Assembly (NCBI GenBank): GCA_016713585.1
Contig: JADJOV010000005.1
Span: forward strand, 122,203-186,202
DNA length: 64,000 nucleotides
Direction of reading: 5' to 3'
Source of the DNA: Bdellovibrionales bacterium
GTDB lineage: Bacteria > Bdellovibrionota > Bdellovibrionia > Bdellovibrionales > Bdellovibrionaceae
Shown: one piece after another, positions 8,140 to 17,371 of the stretch
Position numbering within the stretch: the stretch's first letter is position 1
How the letters are laid out: every line of letters begins with the position of its first letter
The notes under the pieces: generated by a model
Database searches by the model: none
What the model saw: the letters and a program-made list of their open reading frames with translations, nothing else
What the model was told of the DNA's origin: nothing
Position numbers and translations under genes: made by a program

Positions 8140-10279
8140 TGGGCAACTCCAGCTGGCTTGGAGTGGGTCTTTTGACCAAGACTCTGCATGTATGCAATCA
8201 AGGCCACGATTTGGCGATCTTCAAGTCCACTCTGTGCTCCTTGACTTGCAAGCTCGTCGGCGATCACCTTGGCTTCAGCCTGAGCTATGACATCCGGATC
8301 ACTCAGTGTTTTTGCATCATAGGGTACACCCAAATATTTCATGACGGCGAGTTTCTTACGAAGCGAAGCAAAGTCAGTTTTCTTTTCAAGAAGCCAAGGA
8401 TAGTTAGGCATAATCGATTGTGAAGTGATGGATCGTGGATCAACCATATGGCGTAGGTGCCACAAATTTGGATACTTCTTTCCCAGGTGAGAAAGATCTG
8501 GCCCCGTACGTTTAGAGCCCCATTGAAATGGATGATCGTAAATAGAGTCCTCAATCGTGGAGGCTGCTCCGAAGCGAAGAACATCGTCAGGAGTTTTTCG
8601 AACCTGCTGAGAGTGACATAGATAGCAGCCTTCAGCAATATACAAATCTCTGCCCGCGAGTTGAAGGGGAGTGTAAGGTTCTGTGGTGACGGCAGGGCTG
8701 ATATATTTACTCACATTAAGTGTCGGATAAATTTCGATCACTGATCCCACCAAAATGGCAACAACGGCAAGGACTGTAAACAAAGGAGCCAGGCCCTCAA
8801 GACGGCGATGTCCCTTGTCCTCAGGATCATGGGAAATTTCTTGCCATTGAACAAGCGTTGACTCTTCTTTTGTCGCAGAGGGAGCTTTTGCAATTGTTTT
8901 AATGATATTGATAATCATCAGAACAAATCCGGCTAAAAATAATGTGCCACCCAGGGCTCGCACCCAATAAAGAGGAATAATCTTTACAACAGTTTCGATA
9001 AAATCTGGATAAACTAAAGTTCCATCTGGATTCAAATTTCTCCACATCAATCCTTGAGTAATGCCCGCGGCCACCATGGAGGTGTAGTAAAGGATAATTC
9101 CCAAGGTTCCGAGCCAGAAATGTTGAGTGGCGAGTTTCTGACTGTAAAGCTCAGTTTTCCAGAGCTTAGGAAGTAAAAAATAAATAATCCCAAATGTCAT
9201 GAACCCGTTCCAACCCAGGGCTCCACTATGAACGTGTCCGATGATCCAATCTGTATAGTGAGCCAGGCCATTGACGGACTTAATACTCAAGAGCGGGCCT
9301 TCAAAAGTTGACATTCCATAAAAGGTAATTCCCGCGACAAAAAACTTGACGACAGGGTCAGTTCGTAAAAGATTCCAGGCTCCTCGAATGGTCAAGAGAC
9401 CATTGATCATACCACCCCAGCTTGGGGCCCAAAGCATCACGGAAAAAATCACCCCCAAGGTCTGAGCCCAATCTGGGAGCGCGGTATAAAGCAAATGATG
9501 TGGACCTGCCCAAATATATAAAAAACCAAGGCCCAAAAATGCACAATCGAGAGTCGATAAGAATAAACAGGACGATTAACTGCCTTGGGAACATAGTAAT
9601 ACATCAAGCCCAAAAAAGGAGTGGTTAAGAAAAAGGCCACGGCATTGTGACCATACCACCACTGGACCAATGCGTCCTGAATGCCAGCCCAAACAACATA
9701 ACTTTTGAACATTGAAACAGGGATAGCAATGGAGTTCACAATATGCAAAACCGCGACAGTCACAATCGTCGCGATATAAAACCAGATGGCCACATACATA
9801 TGTTTTTCTTTGCGTTTAGCAAGGGTGCCAAAGAAATTGACGGCAAATACCACCCAAACCAATGTGATTGCGATATCGATTGGCCATTCAAGTTCAGCAT
9901 ATTCCTTTCCGGCTGTGATCCCAAAGGGCAGGGTAAGGGCTGCGGAAAGAATAATTAATTGCCATCCCCAGAAGTGAATTCGACTGAAGAGATCCGAGAA
10001 CAACCGCGTCTTACAAAGTCGCTGGGTCGAATGATAGATCCCTGCGAAAATGGCATTACCAGCAAAAGCGAAGATTGCTGCATTTGTATGCAATGGTCGC
10101 AATCGCCCAAAGGTAATCCACTCGAGATTTAAATTAAAGCGATAGGAAGCCAACTGAAGGGCAATGATCAAGCCCAGCGTGAACGCGACGCCAGCCCAAA
10201 CAAGGGTGGCCAAAATAAATTTTTTGACGATATCGTCATCATAGACGACATGATCAGATCTGAGAATGCTTTTTTCCAT
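8136..10279 (-). CDS. ccoN: Fused cbb3 oxidase subunits CcoN-CcoO (frameshift)
   Basis: Catalytic haem-copper subunit (CcoN) joined in one reading frame to the monohaem cytochrome subunit (CcoO), about 714 residues. The CcoN part has LHTNAAIFAFAGNA, WWYGHNAVAFFLTTPFLG (copper and haem ligands), YIWAGPHHLLYTALPDWAQT and HVHSGALGWNG. After the last helix and the linker around LVQWQEISHDPEDKG, a new helix leads into CcoO with haem site CYLCHSQQVR and axial-Met region QSIMPNYPW. The frame breaks near 9530; one added T in the T6 run restores Phe-Trp-Ala-Leu-Val-Phe-Leu-Tyr-Ile-Trp-Ala-Gly. The fusion itself is not at the break and is genuine in the sequence. The start overlaps ccoS by 26 bases. 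Confidence 0.92.
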
Positions 10280-10433
10280 GCAGTTTCCTTTCTTGGGGTG
10301 AATCCTCTAAAATTCGAAGAGCTGGGGTTTCGACATCATCGAATTGTCCCTGCCGAACCGCCCAATAAAAGGCGGCAAAAAAACCAAAACCGAGAGCTAA
10401 CGACATAGGTACCATTAAATACAAAACACTCAT
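10254..10433 (-). CDS. ccoS: cbb3 oxidase maturation protein CcoS
   Basis: A 59-residue single-helix protein starting MSVLYLMVPMSLALGFGFFA, then FYWAVRQGQFDDVETPALRI. The Gly-Gln-Phe-Asp-Asp-x-Glu-x-Pro-Ala stretch is the CcoS signature. The ATG at 10433 overlaps the TGA of ccoI in ATGA, so the longer in-frame start upstream is not used. CcoS is needed for haem and copper incorporation into CcoN, and ccoI-ccoS adjacency is conserved. Confidence 0.9.
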   Translation of the reverse strand: MSVLYLMVPMSLALGFGFFAAFYWAVRQGQFDDVETPALRILEDSPQERKLHGKKHSQI

Positions 10434-12806
10434 CGAATCCCCCGCATCGTGATTCCCAAAATACAAAGGGAACTGATAGGCATAAGAATCGCGGCAATCA
10501 AAGGATTGATAAATCCAGCAAGGGCCAAAAAGCCCGCGACGGCGTTATAAAAAATTGCGAAAGTTAAATTTGCCACAAGTGTGCGATAAGTCTGATCCGA
10601 AATATTTACTAGGTCAAGCAAAGGATTTATGCCTTCTCGCAGACAGATAACGTGAGCCCAATTCTGATTTTGTAATTGTGAGCTTCGTACCGCTACGCTG
10701 ACGCTAGCTGAGCGAAAAGCTAAAATATCGTTCACTCCGTCACCCACCATGAGAGAGTTCGGATGGGCCGCGACAATATCGCGTTTAAGGTGAGGCGAGG
10801 TTTCTGCAAAAAAGCGATCGTCAGAAATTCCACAGACTTTGGCAGTTTCAGAAACAATCGATTTTCGATCGCCGGATAAAAGATAAATCTCATAACGTCG
10901 TTGGAGTTCTTCAATTACATGTTTTGATTCAGGTTGAACCTCATCTGCAAAATAGAAATAAGCAATGGCTTGATTATTTTGTTTGAGGCTCACTCCGACA
11001 AAGCCAGAACTCTCTTGGCCTCCGGATGTCTCTAGGGTCCAGAGGGAGGAATTGATTTGCCCCTGCATTCCGACTCCAGGTATTTCCTTAAGTTCTTCAA
11101 AATTGATTGAACCATGATTTTCCGGCCAGGCTCTTCGAAACGCAAAAGCCAGCGGGTGTTGGGACTGGGCTTCGAGATTCAGAATAAGAGCTCGATGCTC
11201 CGCTGAAATTTCTGGAGGGTAGGTTTTGACAAGGTGTAATTGACCTCGAGTCACGGTGCCAGTTTTATCAAGAAATACAGTTTTGATGTTTCGCATTTTT
11301 TCGAAAACTGCCGCATTTTTAATCAACAAACCTTTGCTTCGGGCCTTTCTAAGTCCAAGCGCAAAAGCCAAGGGCGTCCCAAAGGCCATAGCACAAGGAC
11401 AAGCAACGATAATCAGTGCCAGGGACCGATGAAAGGCCTCCTGAAAGTTCACCTGATAATTGAGAAGGAAATAGCCACAGGCAACCAAGAGGACCGCCGC
11501 AATAAGTCCTTGGGACAGACGATCTGTGAGCTGAACAAAGGTATTTTTCTTGAGGGCTTCTTTTGCGAGTTCCGTGAGAATTTCACCCAGAGCCGTGGAG
11601 TTATTGATTTTGGTGACCTGAAAGGAGGCTGATTTAGAAATAAGCTTCGTTCCTGCAAAGACCGCTGTACCAGCGTGGTAAATTTGTGGCAGAGATTCGC
11701 CGCTAAAAAGCGAAGCATCGATTTCAGCCACCGGACTGTTTAACACGCCATCAGCTGGAATAGTTTGATCTTGATGAACAAGAAGCCAATCACCTGGGAG
11801 GATCTTATCTGAGGAAAGCTCAGACCAAGAGCCATTGACTTCAAGTTTTTGAAATGTTTGCGGTGGAATAAAGGTCGACAGCGCTCTCTGATTATTTGCA
11901 ATTTGCTGAATTCGGTGAACAAAATATCTTGTGACGAGGATCAAAAAGATAAAGCTTGCGGTCGAATCAAAATAAACTTCATCAAAGCCCCGAACCAAAT
12001 TGACGGTTGAAAAAATAAAACCGGTCCAAAGAGCCAGCGTGATGGGTAAGTCCACACTGAGGGATTGAACTTTGAGTGAATTCCAAGCTCCTCGATAAAA
12101 GGGAATTGCAGAATAGAAGATCAAGGGCAAAAAGAGCGCAAAATGAAGCCAAAGGAAAAAATCTTTAAACAGCCCCTCGACTCCTGCATAAATCGGAATA
12201 GTGAGTATCATAATATTTCCAGTGAGGGCGCCAGCGAGCCCAAGCCTGAGCAGCTGCTTACGATTTTCTTGACGTATCTGCGGGAGCAGCAGCTCGTCTT
12301 TTCGCAAAGGGGTGGCGGCATAGCCCCACTCTTTTTAGAATTTGAACCAGAGAACCTAACCCTTGAGGCTGCTTCAGCTGCAAAAAGAGCAGGGACTGAG
12401 AATAGTCAACGGTGGCTTCTTTCAAGTTTTCATAAAAAGCAGGCAATTTCTCAATGAGGTGGACACAGGAGGCGCACTCGAGGCCATCCAATCGAAAGAC
12501 AAACTCAGTCAGGTTTTGGTCTTGGGAATAAGTTTTCAGAATTTCCAAATCTTCTAGAAACCTTAAGGAGTCTGGTACTTGGGGAGCGAGGGCAGCGAGA
12601 TTTTCAGGTCGAAGGTCCTCAAGCTGATCGAGCTGCTCACAGGCTTTGCAGCAATAGGGGGATGAATCTGGAATTGGAGCTAGCGTTGGAGTTGGAGGCC
12701 TTTGAGGCAGGGCAAGATTTCGAGACAAAATGATTGGAGTTCCGCAATATCTGCAAGGCCTCTCTCTCATGGAAATTAGATTGGGCATCGCTTCTGCTGC
12801 TTTCAT
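10430..12806 (-). CDS. ccoI: Copper P1B-type ATPase CcoI/FixI (frameshift)
   Basis: Copper-exporting ATPase that supplies the cbb3 active site, about 790 residues. The N-terminal fragment (12806-12258) has a Cys cluster (CRYCG, CCKAC) and a heavy-metal domain with ECASCVHLIEKLP. The C-terminal fragment (to 10430) has the phosphatase-loop SLFSGESLP, metal site ACPCAMAFGTP, phosphorylation site DKTGTVTRG and hinge VGDGVNDILAF. The two frames overlap for 50 bases. Removing one C from the CCCC run at about 12308 joins them as Arg-His-Pro-Leu-Arg-Lys-Asp, so this is one of the few apparent insertions. The start overlaps the stop of the preceding Crp/Fnr gene (TAATG). Confidence 0.88.
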
Positions 12807-13456
12807 TATATCTCAGCCCTTTCGATCAGGCGTTCCCGATCTATAATTTTTATTTCTCGACCGGCTTGGGCAACCAAATCTTCCTTTTCAAACTGGGCTA
12901 GAGTTCGAATGACAGTTTCAGTTGTCGTCCCCGCCCACTGTGCAATTTCTCGCCGAGTCCAATTGGCGTGCTTAAACTTTTCAGAAAGGAAAAGCAGTGA
13001 CTCGGCAACTCGTTGAGGCGCTCCTTTATCGATTTGGTGAATCCACTTAGTCTCGGCCGCGCGCAGATCTTTAGCCAAATGAGATAAGAAGCGAAGGGTG
13101 ACTTCTGGATGCTTATGGAATAGATGCATCACTTCAACTTTAGGGATAAAATACACGTCGGTATTTTCGACGGCAATGGCAGAGGCGTGATATGGTTCGT
13201 CAGCAAAGAGCGATCGATAGCCAAGCACACCACCAGGGCCAACGAGGCGAAGAGTGTGGGCAGCGCCGCATTCTGAGATTGCTTCAAGTTTGCAAAGGCC
13301 CTCTTGAACAATATAAAGGCCTAAAGGAATTTCGCCCGCCCGAAAAATAATTCCGCCAGTTCTAAAATGATGGGCCACTTTCATCTGCTCCAGCTCCGCG
13401 CGAAGCTGCGGAAAAGAAGCAAAGAGATTCTCGGCTCGAACTGGCATTTTTTCCAT
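12806..13456 (-). CDS. Crp/Fnr-family regulator heading the cco operon
   Basis: A 216-residue transcription factor with an N-terminal cyclic-nucleotide-binding-type beta barrel (FRAGEIPLGLYIVQEGLCKL) and a C-terminal winged helix (NWTRREIAQWAGTTTETVIR). The four Cys that bind the oxygen-sensing cluster of true FNR are missing at the N-terminus; only two Cys occur (GLC, SEC). The signal is therefore not an FNR-type cluster and may be haem, nitric oxide or unknown. As first gene of the oxidase operon it probably controls it and itself. Upstream, at 13551-13602, direct repeats each hold a TTGATCAA palindrome, a possible target. Confidence 0.8.
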   Translation of the reverse strand: MEKMPVRAENLFASFPQLRAELEQMKVAHHFRTGGIIFRAGEIPLGLYIVQEGLCKLEAISECGAAHTLRLVGPGGVLGYRSLFADEPYHASAIAVENTDVYFIPKVEVMHLFHKHPEVTLRFLSHLAKDLRAAETKWIHQIDKGAPQRVAESLLFLSEKFKHANWTRREIAQWAGTTTETVIRTLAQFEKEDLVAQAGREIKIIDRERLIERAEI

Positions 13457-13550
13457 ATTAAAGGCGTAGCAAAAAATGGAAAAATGGCAGTTTATTTATT
13501 TGGGGTGCTTGCCCGCAAAAAGCAGTCCCAACGATTTCAAGCCCGTTACC

Positions 13551-13602
13551 AAGTTGATCAAGCACATCAAAAAGTTGATCAAGCACATCACCAAGTTGAC
13601 GA
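13551..13602. repeat. 21-base direct repeat containing TTGATCAA
   Basis: Two and a half copies of AAGTTGATCAAGCACATCA start at 13551, 13572 and 13593, exactly 21 bases apart. Each full copy holds the self-complementary octamer TTGATCAA. The array lies about 100 bases upstream of the Crp/Fnr gene that heads the cco operon. It resembles FNR half-sites (TTGAT, ATCAA), but with a 7-base rather than a 4-base gap. Confidence 0.6.
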
Positions 13603-13714
13603 CAAAAGGCACTATTGATGAGAACTTCTTTGCAACAACCAGCATGACACGCCACGACGGAATGTCCAGTTGTTCAATCTGAAAGAAAGGTCTTTCTCGG
13701 AAGACCAAAATAAA

Positions 13715-13828
13715 ATGAGGATATCTCAGGTGAGCATTGGCATGAACTTTCGTATGGGCATGGGCATGGGCGTGGGCATGAATCTGGAGCTGGGGCTGAA
13801 TCTGGCTCTGAATCTGGCAAGAAATTGA
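13715..13828 (+). CDS. Possible 37-residue peptide of alternating residues
   Basis: A short frame from ATG at 13715 to TGA at 13826. From residue 14 almost every second residue is Met, Val or Leu, alternating with Gly, Asn, Glu or Ala (MGMGMGVGMNLELGLNLALN). The DNA is a degenerate 6-base repeat (13754-13819: ATGGGC drifting to CTGAAT and CTGGCT). There is no clear ribosome site, so coding is doubtful. If translated, the product would be an amphipathic strand. Confidence 0.25.
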   Translation: MRISQVSIGMNFRMGMGMGVGMNLELGLNLALNLARN

Positions 13829-14323
13829 TTTAGACTCTTCTTTGGCTTGGATTCACCATTGAGTGCTATTTTCAGTTATGTTTTAGTTTTTGCTTTGAAT
13901 TATATTTTGAATTTTATTCTGAGATCCACTTCCGCTGCGGAAATATCAAAGCTAATTTCTGAACGGCTCAGCGAACCTTCACTGATATCCGCATATCGTG
14001 CGAAATAAACGAACCTCTTCTTAAGAAGAAGTTCTTTAAGTTGCTCCTTATATTGTTCGCCAAAATTGCTCCATGCATTACAAATGTTTCGCTTGACACC
14101 TTTTTTGACCACACCACAGCTCGAGTGCTGACTGATGGCAATCAGCAACTTTTCGGACCTCTAGTATGTCGTGAACACGGCCCCGAGAGCTGTTTGCGTG
14201 ATGTATAAATCATTTTAAGAGGCTCGCTCAAAATCAATTCTATTTCTAAAAATCGTAAAAAAGTCGATTTAAAAACCATGTTATATTTGTCGCTTCGAAA
14301 CAACGAAAAGAAAGGACCAAAAG

Positions 14324-15341
14324 ATGACTCAAGATTTCGATCTTTCTCAAAGAGTTCGGATGAATTTGTTTGAGCTCAAGAATGAGGAATTACACAATCA
14401 GCTCCTGAAGCGTGCCGCTGAAGAACGAAGACTTACTCACCAAATTTTGCAATTGATAGTTGAAGTTGATCAGCGAAAACTATATCTTCCAATGGCCCAA
14501 GCAAGCTTGTTTGACTATTTGGTCAAACTCATTGGCTATACTCCAGCTAGTGCCCAGCGCCGAATAGATGTCGCGCGAATGATGCAACAAGTGCCAGAAC
14601 TTGGCAGTAAAATCGAAAATGGCAGTTTGAAGTTAACCCAGGTGTCCCAGGTGCAGCAGGTTCTGAGGATGGTGCGAAAAAGGATGACATTCAACTATTG
14701 CCGAATGAGAAAAAGGATCTCCTTGCAAAACTTGAGAATAAAACCGGAGCAGAGAGCGAATTGATCTTGGCGCAGGAGTTTAAGCTTCCGCCCCAAACTC
14801 AATTCAGGCAGAAAATTCAGCAAGATGAATCAGTCAGAATTGAGCTCACGTTAAGCAAAGAGCAAATGGAAATTGTGGAACGAGCCAAAGCCTTGCTTTC
14901 TCATGCCTTGCCATGTGCAACATTGGCTGAGGTCATTGTCAGTCTCGCAGAGCGATACATTAAGACCCGAACTGAAACTAAAACTAAAACTGAATCTAAA
15001 TCTAAATCTGAAACTAAATCTGAAACTAAAACTAAAACTAAATCTGAAACTGACGGAAAAAACAAGACCAATCAAGGCTCGCCTTCCGCAATGGAAGGAG
15101 CAGAGAGTCAGAGCCGAGTGGCTTTGCAGCAAGCGATTCCTGCGGCAGTGAAGAAGGAGGTCTTGGGTCGCAATCATGGGTGTCAATTTAGGGATTCAAA
15201 GACAGGAAAAATGTGTGGTTCAAAACAGTTTCTTGAAGTTGACCACGTCCATCCTCGATTTGCAGGTGGAGGGAATGAATCCTTGAATCTAGGGTTATGT
15301 GCTCATCGCACAACAAATTTCGTTACACTTCCGGGTGCTGA
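14324..15341 (+). CDS. HNH endonuclease family protein (two frameshifts)
   Basis: Three fragments make one protein of about 338 residues. The N-terminal helical domain (RRLTHQILQLIVEVDQRKLY, SAQRRIDVARMMQQVPELG) resembles DUF222-like domains that precede HNH nucleases, in a family I associate with Bdellovibrio. A slip between about 14655 and 14690 leads to LLPNEKKDLLAKLE. A low-complexity linker of alternating Thr/Ser and Glu/Lys follows, encoded by a 6-base repeat. The nuclease end has CQFRDSKTGKMCGSKQF and LEVDHVHPRFAGGGNE. One extra G at about 15290 restores the last His and Asn (Val-Met-Cys-Ser-Ser-His-Asn-Lys-Phe-Arg-Tyr) and a stop at 15341. The start has a good AAAGGA. Whether it cuts DNA is inferred from the motif only. 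Confidence 0.72.
14971..15054 (+). repeat. 6-base degenerate coding repeat
   Basis: Fourteen consecutive hexamers of the type ACTAAA, ACTGAA, TCTAAA or TCTGAA encode alternating Thr/Ser and Lys/Glu in the linker of the HNH protein. The first codon varies between ACT and TCT, the second between AAA and GAA, as expected for drift after slippage. Confidence 0.85.
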
Positions 15342-15613
15342 GTTCACTTTTTTGAGAACACACTCAAGAACTTCTTCGAATTCAGAGTTTCAAGTGCCCT
15401 GTTTGAAGGTCTCAATAAGGTCTCAATAATGTCTCAATAATGTCATTCATGATTAAGCTGTTTCTTGGCCGGCCAAGAAACAAGCACAATCTCTTTCGAA
15501 TATAAAATTGAAGTTCAAGATTAAATACCCTACCATAATGAATGTAATGAATATAACGATAACAACGATAACAACGAAAATATCAATATGTATATTAGTA
15601 AAATGAGGTGTCT
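15342..15613. other. Intergenic stretch with repeats and a 22-base perfect palindrome
   Basis: Behind the HNH gene lie three direct copies of an 11-base unit GTCTCAATAAT/G (15409-15441), then a perfect 22-base palindrome of GTTTCTTGGCC and its complement with no loop (15460-15481). After that comes an AT-rich run of 9-base periodicity (AACGATAAC twice, 15541-15585) within a 22-codon frame from ATG 15538 to TGA 15606. The membrane protein gene follows. The palindrome has no T run, so a terminator role is uncertain. Confidence 0.55.
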
Positions 15614-16240
15614 ATGACCGAACCTGATGTGGCTTTGACGGATTATGCTCTCATGATTTTGTGTTCTTTTTTTTCCTTGCGCCTTTGGTTTCAACCGGGA
15701 ATTTCAAAGCTTATGGGCAGGCTTTGGGTGGCCTTCTTTATTTCTATTGCCTTCGCCTCATTGACCGGGGGAACATCTCATGGATTTTTTTTGGATCCAA
15801 CAACGCTTCCGAGTCAGATACTTTGGCTAGCGACACTTCTTGCCATTGGGGTCACCGCCTCTGTCGCCTGGGTCCTTGTTGGGGTCATTCTTTCTGGTCC
15901 AGAAAAAGTGAAAGTATGGAGCCTCTTTGCGGGTTTTGTTTTTGTGGTCTATTCAGTCATCGTGATTTTTTATTCGCAACGGTTTGTGGTTGTTATTCTC
16001 AATTACCTCCCCCCGATGATTGGTCTATTGGCTGTGACGGGGTATCACTATTTCGAGAGACGAGGCAGACAGGACCTATGGATCTCCGCGGGTGTTCTTG
16101 TGAGCTTTGTGGCGGCCTTTGTCCAGCAGGCCAAAATTGGCCTTCATCCCGATTATTTTAATCACAATGCCCTCTATCATGTGATCCAAGCTTTTGCTCT
16201 CTGGATGATTTTTATGGGGGCAAAGGCCATGGAAAAGTGA
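15614..16240 (+). CDS. Seven-helix membrane protein of unknown function
   Basis: A 208-residue integral membrane protein with seven predicted helices and short loops. The ATG at 15614 is preceded by GAGG at the right distance, so the earlier GTG at 15608 is not used. Conserved-looking polar residues lie in the helices: TDYALM near the start, TGGTSHGFF around residue 55, and HPDYFNHNALYHVIQAFALW near the end. The arrangement of His and Asp in helices is reminiscent of alkaline ceramidase-like hydrolases, and I think similar uncharacterised proteins (DUF6962-like) exist; this is a weak resemblance. No neighbour explains its role. Confidence 0.6.
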   Translation: MTEPDVALTDYALMILCSFFSLRLWFQPGISKLMGRLWVAFFISIAFASLTGGTSHGFFLDPTTLPSQILWLATLLAIGVTASVAWVLVGVILSGPEKVKVWSLFAGFVFVVYSVIVIFYSQRFVVVILNYLPPMIGLLAVTGYHYFERRGRQDLWISAGVLVSFVAAFVQQAKIGLHPDYFNHNALYHVIQAFALWMIFMGAKAMEK

Positions 16241-16297
16241 AATTCTTACTAAAAACTTACAATTATAGGCTTTGAAGATATAGGCTCTGAAGAACCG

Positions 16298-16360
16298 CGA
16301 AGAACTTATGAGGAAGCACGAAGAACTTATGAAGAAGGACGAAGAACCTACGAAGAATTT
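16298..16360 (+). repeat. 21-base tandem repeat upstream of the HAD gene
   Basis: Three exact-length 21-base units start at 16298, 16319 and 16340 (CGAAGAACTTATGAGGAAGCA and variants). They are in frame with the downstream HAD gene and would encode Arg-Arg-Thr-Tyr-Glu-Glu plus a variable residue. The frame is open from a TAA near 16247 but has no ATG, GTG or TTG before the repeat, so translation is unproven. Confidence 0.75.
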
Positions 16361-16396
16361 CTGAATTTATTTCTGTCATGTGATATATTGCTGCCT

Positions 16397-17283
16397 ATGA
16401 ATTCGGCAAAAAGTCAGTTGGAGCTCGGCATTTTGCGGACCCGTGAAAGGGATCGCAACCATCACCTCGGGGGGCGGAGTTTTTATTTTTTTGATTTTGA
16501 TGACAATATTGCCCATCTAGCCACTCCTTTGGTGATTTTTGATAAAAAAACGAATGCTGAACGTCTTCTGACAAGTCAAGAGTGGGCACTTTGCCACTCT
16601 CAGATTGGAAAGCCGGGGCCTTACGCGAATTACTATCTTGATTATGATGATCGGACCGGGAGTTTTCGGTATTTTCGGGATCAAACTCAGGAGGACCTGA
16701 GAAAGCTCGGTTTGAAGCGGCAGTTTTTTATTGATGACTTAATGAAGGTTTTGCTTTTGCCCGACTTTCAGTGGAAAGGGCCATCCTGGGAGTGTTTCTA
16801 TCATGCGACATTTAACCAGCGACCCATCTCTGTGATTACTGCGAGGGGTCATGGAGTAGACACGTTGAAGGCCGGTATTAGAATCCTGGTGGATCAGAAG
16901 ATACTACCGATGGAGCCCAATTATTTGAGCCTGTTTCCAGTGAGTCGAATTGATGTTCGAAGACAATTGGGGGACCAAGACCTTGTTTTTCGGCAGCGGA
17001 GCTGAAGCAAAGAGCCATTCGGGCCAGTGTCGAGAGGGCCTTTGAGGTCTTTGGTTATAATCCCCATCATCGCTTTGGGATGTCAGATGATGATCCCAAG
17101 AATATTCAATTAATCTATGAAGAAATGAAGCGTCTTAAACGGGACTACCCGGAAGTCTCTTTTTTTCTGATTGAAACTCACCAGGGATCCTTCGTAAAAC
17201 ACGAAATCTATGAGTCTGGAGGCCAGACTTTTTCCGGTGACTCACTGGTTCAAATGTCTCTTTTTGATAACTCACAGTCTTAA
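16397..17283 (+). CDS. HAD-fold phosphatase-like protein (frameshift)
   Basis: About 295 residues with the haloacid dehalogenase motifs in order: FYFFDFDDNIAHL (motif I, nucleophile Asp and acid Asp), ISVITARGHG (motif II Thr) and RFGMSDDDPKNI (motif IV acidic cluster). A conserved region (PGPYANYYLDYDD) between motifs I and II looks like a cap insertion. The frame stops at 17005. One added T in the TTTTT run at about 16987 continues it as Asp-Leu-Val-Phe-Ser-Ala-Ala-Glu-Leu-Lys to the stop at 17283. The start is set at the ATG at 16397; there is no clear ribosome site and the frame is open further upstream through the 21-base repeat. The substrate is unknown. Confidence 0.7.
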
Positions 17284-17371
17284 GTCTTGACCGGCCTCAA
17301 GTTGATGATTCCATATGTCGATCTGTTATCCTGTTAGCCAGGAATAATGGAAAATGCAGAAAGGTTTCATC

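Larger units (their letters stand above)
13457..14323. other. Gene-poor stretch with tandem repeats
   Basis: No convincing protein gene longer than 40 codons. It holds a 21-base direct repeat (13551-13602), a 6-base degenerate repeat inside a 37-codon frame (13715-13828), an AT-rich run of reiterated TTTTGAATT-like words (13860-13920), and a divergent leader ending in the AAAGGA ribosome site of the HNH gene. A minus-strand 82-codon frame at 13900-14148 has no recognisable features. Confidence 0.5.

Noticed and set aside
13551..13602. FNR boxes in front of the cco regulator
   Set aside because: TTGAT and ATCAA occur, but seven bases apart rather than four, and as direct repeats; kept only as a repeat.
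13900..14148. Minus-strand frame of 82 codons
   Set aside because: No ribosome site, no recognisable domain and odd composition in an AT-rich stretch; not enough to call a gene.
14851..15186. Minus-strand 111-codon frame rich in Phe, Ser and Arg
   Set aside because: It is the complement of the hexamer repeat in the HNH gene; its alternating Phe-Ser/Phe-Arg pattern is an artefact.
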